Assembly: GCF_010183535.1 (NCBI RefSeq)
Contig: NC_071331.1
Location: 4,588,001 to 4,652,000 of the forward strand
DNA length: 64,000 nucleotides
Direction: 5' to 3'
Source: Caenorhabditis remanei
Taxonomy: Eukaryota; Nematoda; Chromadorea; Rhabditida; Rhabditidae
The position numbers and the translations under genes were made by a program. The notes beneath the pieces were generated by a model that was given only the letters and a program-made list of their open reading frames with translations, was not told the origin of the DNA and searched no databases. Shown here one piece after another: positions 60,719 to 64,000 of this stretch. How positions within the stretch are numbered: the first letter of the stretch is position 1; the number at the start of each line of letters is the position of its first letter.

Positions 60719-60820
60719 ATAGATGAACCGAAAACAACGAAAAGGAAGTTTAGTAGTTTTACCGTTAATTTTACAATCGTTGTTGAAATGAACTTTCGAT
60801 GGATTTTTTTTTTCAGTTAA

Positions 60821-60888
60821 CTGTTTCATTTTTATTTCTTCAATCTGCTCTTTTAATATTTGAGTATTGGATTTACTCGTTTTTTTTT
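60821..60888 (+). ncRNA. predicted type I 21U-RNA gene
   Basis: Exact core at 60821. TATT puts the predicted 5' U at 60868 (40 nt). Confidence 0.66.
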
Positions 60889-61332
60889 GGAATATTGTAA
60901 TAACTTTTCGGTTTCTAAATAATATTATTTTGCTGTATATATTGAAAATTCGTTTGCACAGAAAAAATGAATGCATAATATCAATGAAACTTTTATAACT
61001 CTAGATTGTAAGACACCGAACGAATTCAATTGTTTTAATGTTTTAAGATCTACACATATCCATTCTTAAAACCACATTTTTCGTTAAAATCAATTTTGAG
61101 CTTGCAGCCAAGCCAAGCAATACCAAGCAGCCAAGCTAGCCATAGACTCGCAATTCCCACAGATGACGTCATCATTTCTTTTCTACATAAATTCACTGTA
61201 TTATGTTCAATTTTTTGGCTAGACGCGTTTTATTTCTCAATTCTGGACTCAAAACAGAAATACTCATGTGTACATATTTTAAGTTCCTATCACGCTGACA
61301 ACAGTTCGAATCCATGTATGTCGCTTGCAGAT

Positions 61333-61400
61333 AGATTTCTATCGTTTCGTACACTGAACTTTTGAAAATGCTGGCCATGCTAATCATCAATATGAAACAG
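61333..61400 (-). ncRNA. predicted type I 21U-RNA gene
   Basis: Exact core at 61400-61393. CAGT puts the predicted 5' U at 61353 (40 nt). The LTR element starts 6 bp upstream of the core, so the promoter's upstream flank is now transposon sequence. Confidence 0.62.
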
Positions 61401-61405
61401 GAAAT

Positions 61406-61598
61406 AGTTATCTATTTCTATCGCATAGGACAGAAACAGACTTTGAGAACTAAGAACACAACTAAAACTTACAAGTCAAAGAGCGTTTATTCGTTGCCAA
61501 AAGCAAACTTAGAACTAACTTTATCAATGAGTTCAATCTTATAAAGGCTTGAGTTTCATGATGTGGATTAGGGTTTCCGGTTGCCACGCGAATATACA
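61406..61598 (-). mobile_element. 3' LTR
   Basis: The first 111 bp (61406-61516) match 63890-64000. On the minus strand the LTR would begin TGTATATTC at 61598, right after a purine tract, and end GATAACT at 61406. The length of about 193 bp is inferred, because the other LTR runs off the window. Confidence 0.75.
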
Positions 61599-63628
61599 TT
61601 TCCTTTTGTTTCTTCTCTTCCAATGGGTTTCGAGAATGAAGAACTTCGGCGAAGCCACTTCCCCCTCCTCTCGGCGATCGGGCATCCTTTTCCGAGGTCT
61701 TTCTTCAATCCAGATTGTGGTCTTCTGTCTGCGTTCTTCTCCCACTGACATCTGACTGAATGACTCGGCAACGCATTGCGCAAGTACTTCTGTAGACCAT
61801 CCAGCGACTTCCGATGCCATTTCTCCAAGATCAACGGTGTCTTGTGATTTCCGACGGGCATCAACGGATCCACAACTTCCACGTTCGCTGATGTCTTCAG
61901 CCATTCTTTCCACTGTTTGGCCACATTGTCCACGTCCCCGAATTCACATTGTAGACTTCTCGGCATCATCCAGACTTTCTCCACTTCCTTCGCAACTGAT
62001 TTTACGAACTCAACTCTCTTGCTGTTCTCATCCTCCTTATCAGTGTACTCAACAAGCACCACTGCCTCCTTCACTTCTCCCCAATCGAACTTCTGAGTCC
62101 ACCCCGTTATCGTCTTATTACGATACTCGAGAACACCTGGCCCTCTCGCCTCCAATCTAGGTCCGATGACCGCCACACTCGCCCGAATCTTCACCTTCTT
62201 TCTTTCCTTCTCCCCTTCCGACTTGAACACCTCTCCCACGTCACCCGTGCTTGCACTTCTCCCCCTCTCCCCACGCACGGCAACGCTCTTGCACTGTATC
62301 TCTGATACCTCCGTCGGAACCTTCCGAAGTTTCTCTCCTGGTCTCTCCAGTTTCTTCTCACCTCCAATGAACTGTACTTCTGCCGAGTTCTCTTCGGCAT
62401 TCACCAAACCATATGGATCTTTCCATTTCAGCTCAACGCCAATGCTCTCAAAAGCATTAGTTCCTATCAGTATCCTCTCCACCCAATTGTCAACCAACTG
62501 GAAAACTACTCTCACTTTCCGCCCTCTGACCACCATGGGAATTTTGATCTGCCCCCTGACTCTCATCTTAGAGTTTGACGCATTCAAAACTGTGAATGTC
62601 GGCTTTCCGAACACTTCAACTTCCTTTTCCCAGTCACGACACCCCGCCTTCAACCTCTCATAAGCACTAGTCGACATCACCGATACGACTGCCCCACTAT
62701 CAATGACAACCCGTCTCCGTTGTCCCAACATCTCCACCATTTCCACGGTTTCCACCCCAGCATTCTTGACAGTCCCCTCCTGGATCTGCACTTTATCGAC
62801 TCTTTTCGATACACATTGCCAGGAACCATGTCCAATTCCTCCACAAGTGAAGCATTTCATTTTCGCTCCACTATCTCTTCTCTCCCCTACAGTTTTCCGG
62901 TCACCACGCCTGCCGTGCATCGAGAATTCGTCATCCGAATCCCTTGGGGACCACTTTCTGACCACCTCCAACCTCGAGGGCACCGGAACTTCCTTAGTAT
63001 CACGGACCTGTCCAGCCTTCTTAGGTTCACTTTCCTGCTTTCTGAGCAGTCCTCTCAACTCGCTACTTGCCTCACGCTCCTCCTTTAGCGTCTTTTTGTA
63101 CTTCGAGACAGCCTCCTCAGCTAATCTCTTCTCCTCTTTCAGCTTGTTCAATTCTCTAAACAACGTCTCTCTCTCCTCCTTCCAAGCATCTTGTAACAAT
63201 GCCAACTCATCCCGAGCCTTTTTGGCATTCTCCACGATGCCACCTGGCACCATTTCTACACCTTTCTCACAGAGTTCACGCAACTCTTCTACCGTTTCCA
63301 CTCCATTTTCCCTCATTACTCCAATAATCTCTAGCGGCCATCTCTCTCCGCCAAGCTCTTCAAATCGTTCTCGCAACTCATGACAGTACTTTTTCACCGG
63401 CTCTACAAGCACTTCTGACTGTCTCTCATTGCCTTTGCACGCCGCCTTGAGTGCCTCATACATATCACTCTCCATACGACCCGAAGACTCCAAAAAGTCA
63501 GTGAATCCCTTCACCAACTTGCGTCTCTCCTTCAGTCTCACCTCGTTCATTTGGACAGCCCATGACTTCCCGGAAGAAGTAACACTCGAGCTTCTCTTTT
63601 TAGTTCTCTCCGTACTGAACGACATCAC
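61568..63628 (-). CDS. gag-protease polyprotein of an LTR retroelement, no RT or integrase
   Basis: Single 686-aa ORF. Residues about 130-200 are strongly charged and coiled-coil-like. A CCHC zinc knuckle has C259, C262, H267 and C272 (CFTCGGIGHGSWQC). A retropepsin follows, with D310-S311-G312 (VVIDSGAVVSVMS) and ILIGTNAF near 386. This order is normal for gag-pro of Ty3/Gypsy-like elements. Instead of continuing into RT, the frame runs about 290 more residues without a known domain and stops inside the 3' LTR. The element is therefore an internally deleted or naturally non-autonomous form that stays open, which suggests recent mobility or selection on gag-pro. The start at the first of two Met codons (63628) is 262 bp inside the 5' LTR edge. 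Confidence 0.85.
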   Translation of the reverse strand: MMSFSTERTKKRSSSVTSSGKSWAVQMNEVRLKERRKLVKGFTDFLESSGRMESDMYEALKAACKGNERQSEVLVEPVKKYCHELRERFEELGGERWPLEIIGVMRENGVETVEELRELCEKGVEMVPGGIVENAKKARDELALLQDAWKEERETLFRELNKLKEEKRLAEEAVSKYKKTLKEEREASSELRGLLRKQESEPKKAGQVRDTKEVPVPSRLEVVRKWSPRDSDDEFSMHGRRGDRKTVGERRDSGAKMKCFTCGGIGHGSWQCVSKRVDKVQIQEGTVKNAGVETVEMVEMLGQRRRVVIDSGAVVSVMSTSAYERLKAGCRDWEKEVEVFGKPTFTVLNASNSKMRVRGQIKIPMVVRGRKVRVVFQLVDNWVERILIGTNAFESIGVELKWKDPYGLVNAEENSAEVQFIGGEKKLERPGEKLRKVPTEVSEIQCKSVAVRGERGRSASTGDVGEVFKSEGEKERKKVKIRASVAVIGPRLEARGPGVLEYRNKTITGWTQKFDWGEVKEAVVLVEYTDKEDENSKRVEFVKSVAKEVEKVWMMPRSLQCEFGDVDNVAKQWKEWLKTSANVEVVDPLMPVGNHKTPLILEKWHRKSLDGLQKYLRNALPSHSVRCQWEKNADRRPQSGLKKDLGKGCPIAERRGKWLRRSSSFSKPIGREETKGNVYSRGNRKP
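61599..61621 (-). other. polypurine tract
   Basis: A purine-rich minus-strand stretch (GAAGAGAAGAAACAAAAGG) directly before the inferred 3' LTR start, where plus-strand DNA synthesis would be primed. Confidence 0.55.
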
Positions 63629-63874
63629 CGTTTCTCACCACCGTCTCACCAATATCACACCAAAGTATCTCACCACGGTCTCACCGTTTCTATTTGTCCG
63701 ACTCTTCGATCTTCGATCTCCGAGACAGGAACAGCACGTTCGCTGATATTTAGTCAACGAGAGGTTTTTTTCTCTCAAAACGAATTCGAATTGAGAAATA
63801 GTTCTAATAGCGAAGGAGCTCGGATCAGGTCTTATCACCTTCACCAGCGTCTGACTTCTACTACTACAACTAAT

Positions 63875-63889
63875 TTGGTTCGGCCCCCA
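63875..63889 (-). other. primer binding site
   Basis: On the minus strand TGGGGGCCGAACCAA begins directly after the 5' LTR. TGG matches a tRNA CCA end. I did not identify the tRNA. Confidence 0.55.
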
Positions 63890-64000
63890 AGTTATCTATT
63901 TCTATCGCATAGGACAGAAACAGACTTTGAGAACTAAGAACACAACTAAAACTTACAAGTCAAAGAGCGTTTATTCGTTGCCAAAAGCAAACTTAGAACT
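63890..64000 (-). mobile_element. 5' LTR, cut by the window end
   Basis: Matches 61406-61516 with no difference that I could see, which suggests a young insertion. The remaining part lies beyond the window. Confidence 0.85.

Noticed and set aside
62166..63383. Long plus-strand frames opposite the gag-protease ORF
   Set aside because: They are antisense shadows of the 686-aa ORF; only the minus frame has the zinc knuckle and protease motifs.

Overview
The window reads as nematode DNA of the genus Caenorhabditis, most likely C. elegans or a close relative. It is AT-rich, has 45-55 bp introns with TTTTCAG/TTTCAG acceptors, apparent trans-splice acceptors directly before start codons, BEL/Pao and other LTR retroelements, many small inverted-repeat DNA elements, and a very divergent T-box gene. 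From memory, tbx-39/tbx-40 of C. elegans lie in the chromosome IV piRNA region, so a chromosome IV origin is plausible. I could not check this.

The main content is not protein coding. Outside two retroelement-rich segments, the apparently empty DNA is studded with the octamer CTGTTTCA on both strands. This is the core promoter motif of type I 21U-RNA (piRNA) genes. I counted 52 exact copies by eye. In 40 of them a YRNT start signal puts a T 38-41 nt past the motif, as expected for the 5' U of a 21U-RNA. I therefore read 1-1896 and 16317-61405 as part of a piRNA gene cluster. Many units are related by duplication, with promoters conserved and the 21-nt products diverged.

Layout. 1-1896 is piRNA DNA. 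1897-16316 is a 14.4-kb segment missing from the second copy of its surroundings. It holds a decayed BEL/Pao retrotransposon (about 2.3-9.6 kb, minus strand), an operon-like pair of spliced minus-strand genes (14256-12884 and 12614-11415, the second with a Pao-gag-type zinc region), a palindromic element with tRNA-like boxes, and short tandem repeats. 16317-44900 is piRNA cluster with a near-identical second copy of 1-1896 plus 16317-19497 at 32209-37499, tandemly amplified units at 22-31 kb, three solo Pao-type LTRs, and several nested hAT-like and other DNA elements. 44998-46979 is the T-box gene (four exons, plus strand), which has no piRNA motif. 46980-61405 is more piRNA cluster with DNA elements. 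61406-64000 is an LTR retroelement on the minus strand with a single gag-protease ORF and no reverse transcriptase or integrase, cut by the window end.

The piRNA units would be short independent Pol II transcription units giving capped precursors of about 26 nt that load on the Piwi protein PRG-1. All functional statements about them rest on the motif and spacing, not on RNA data.
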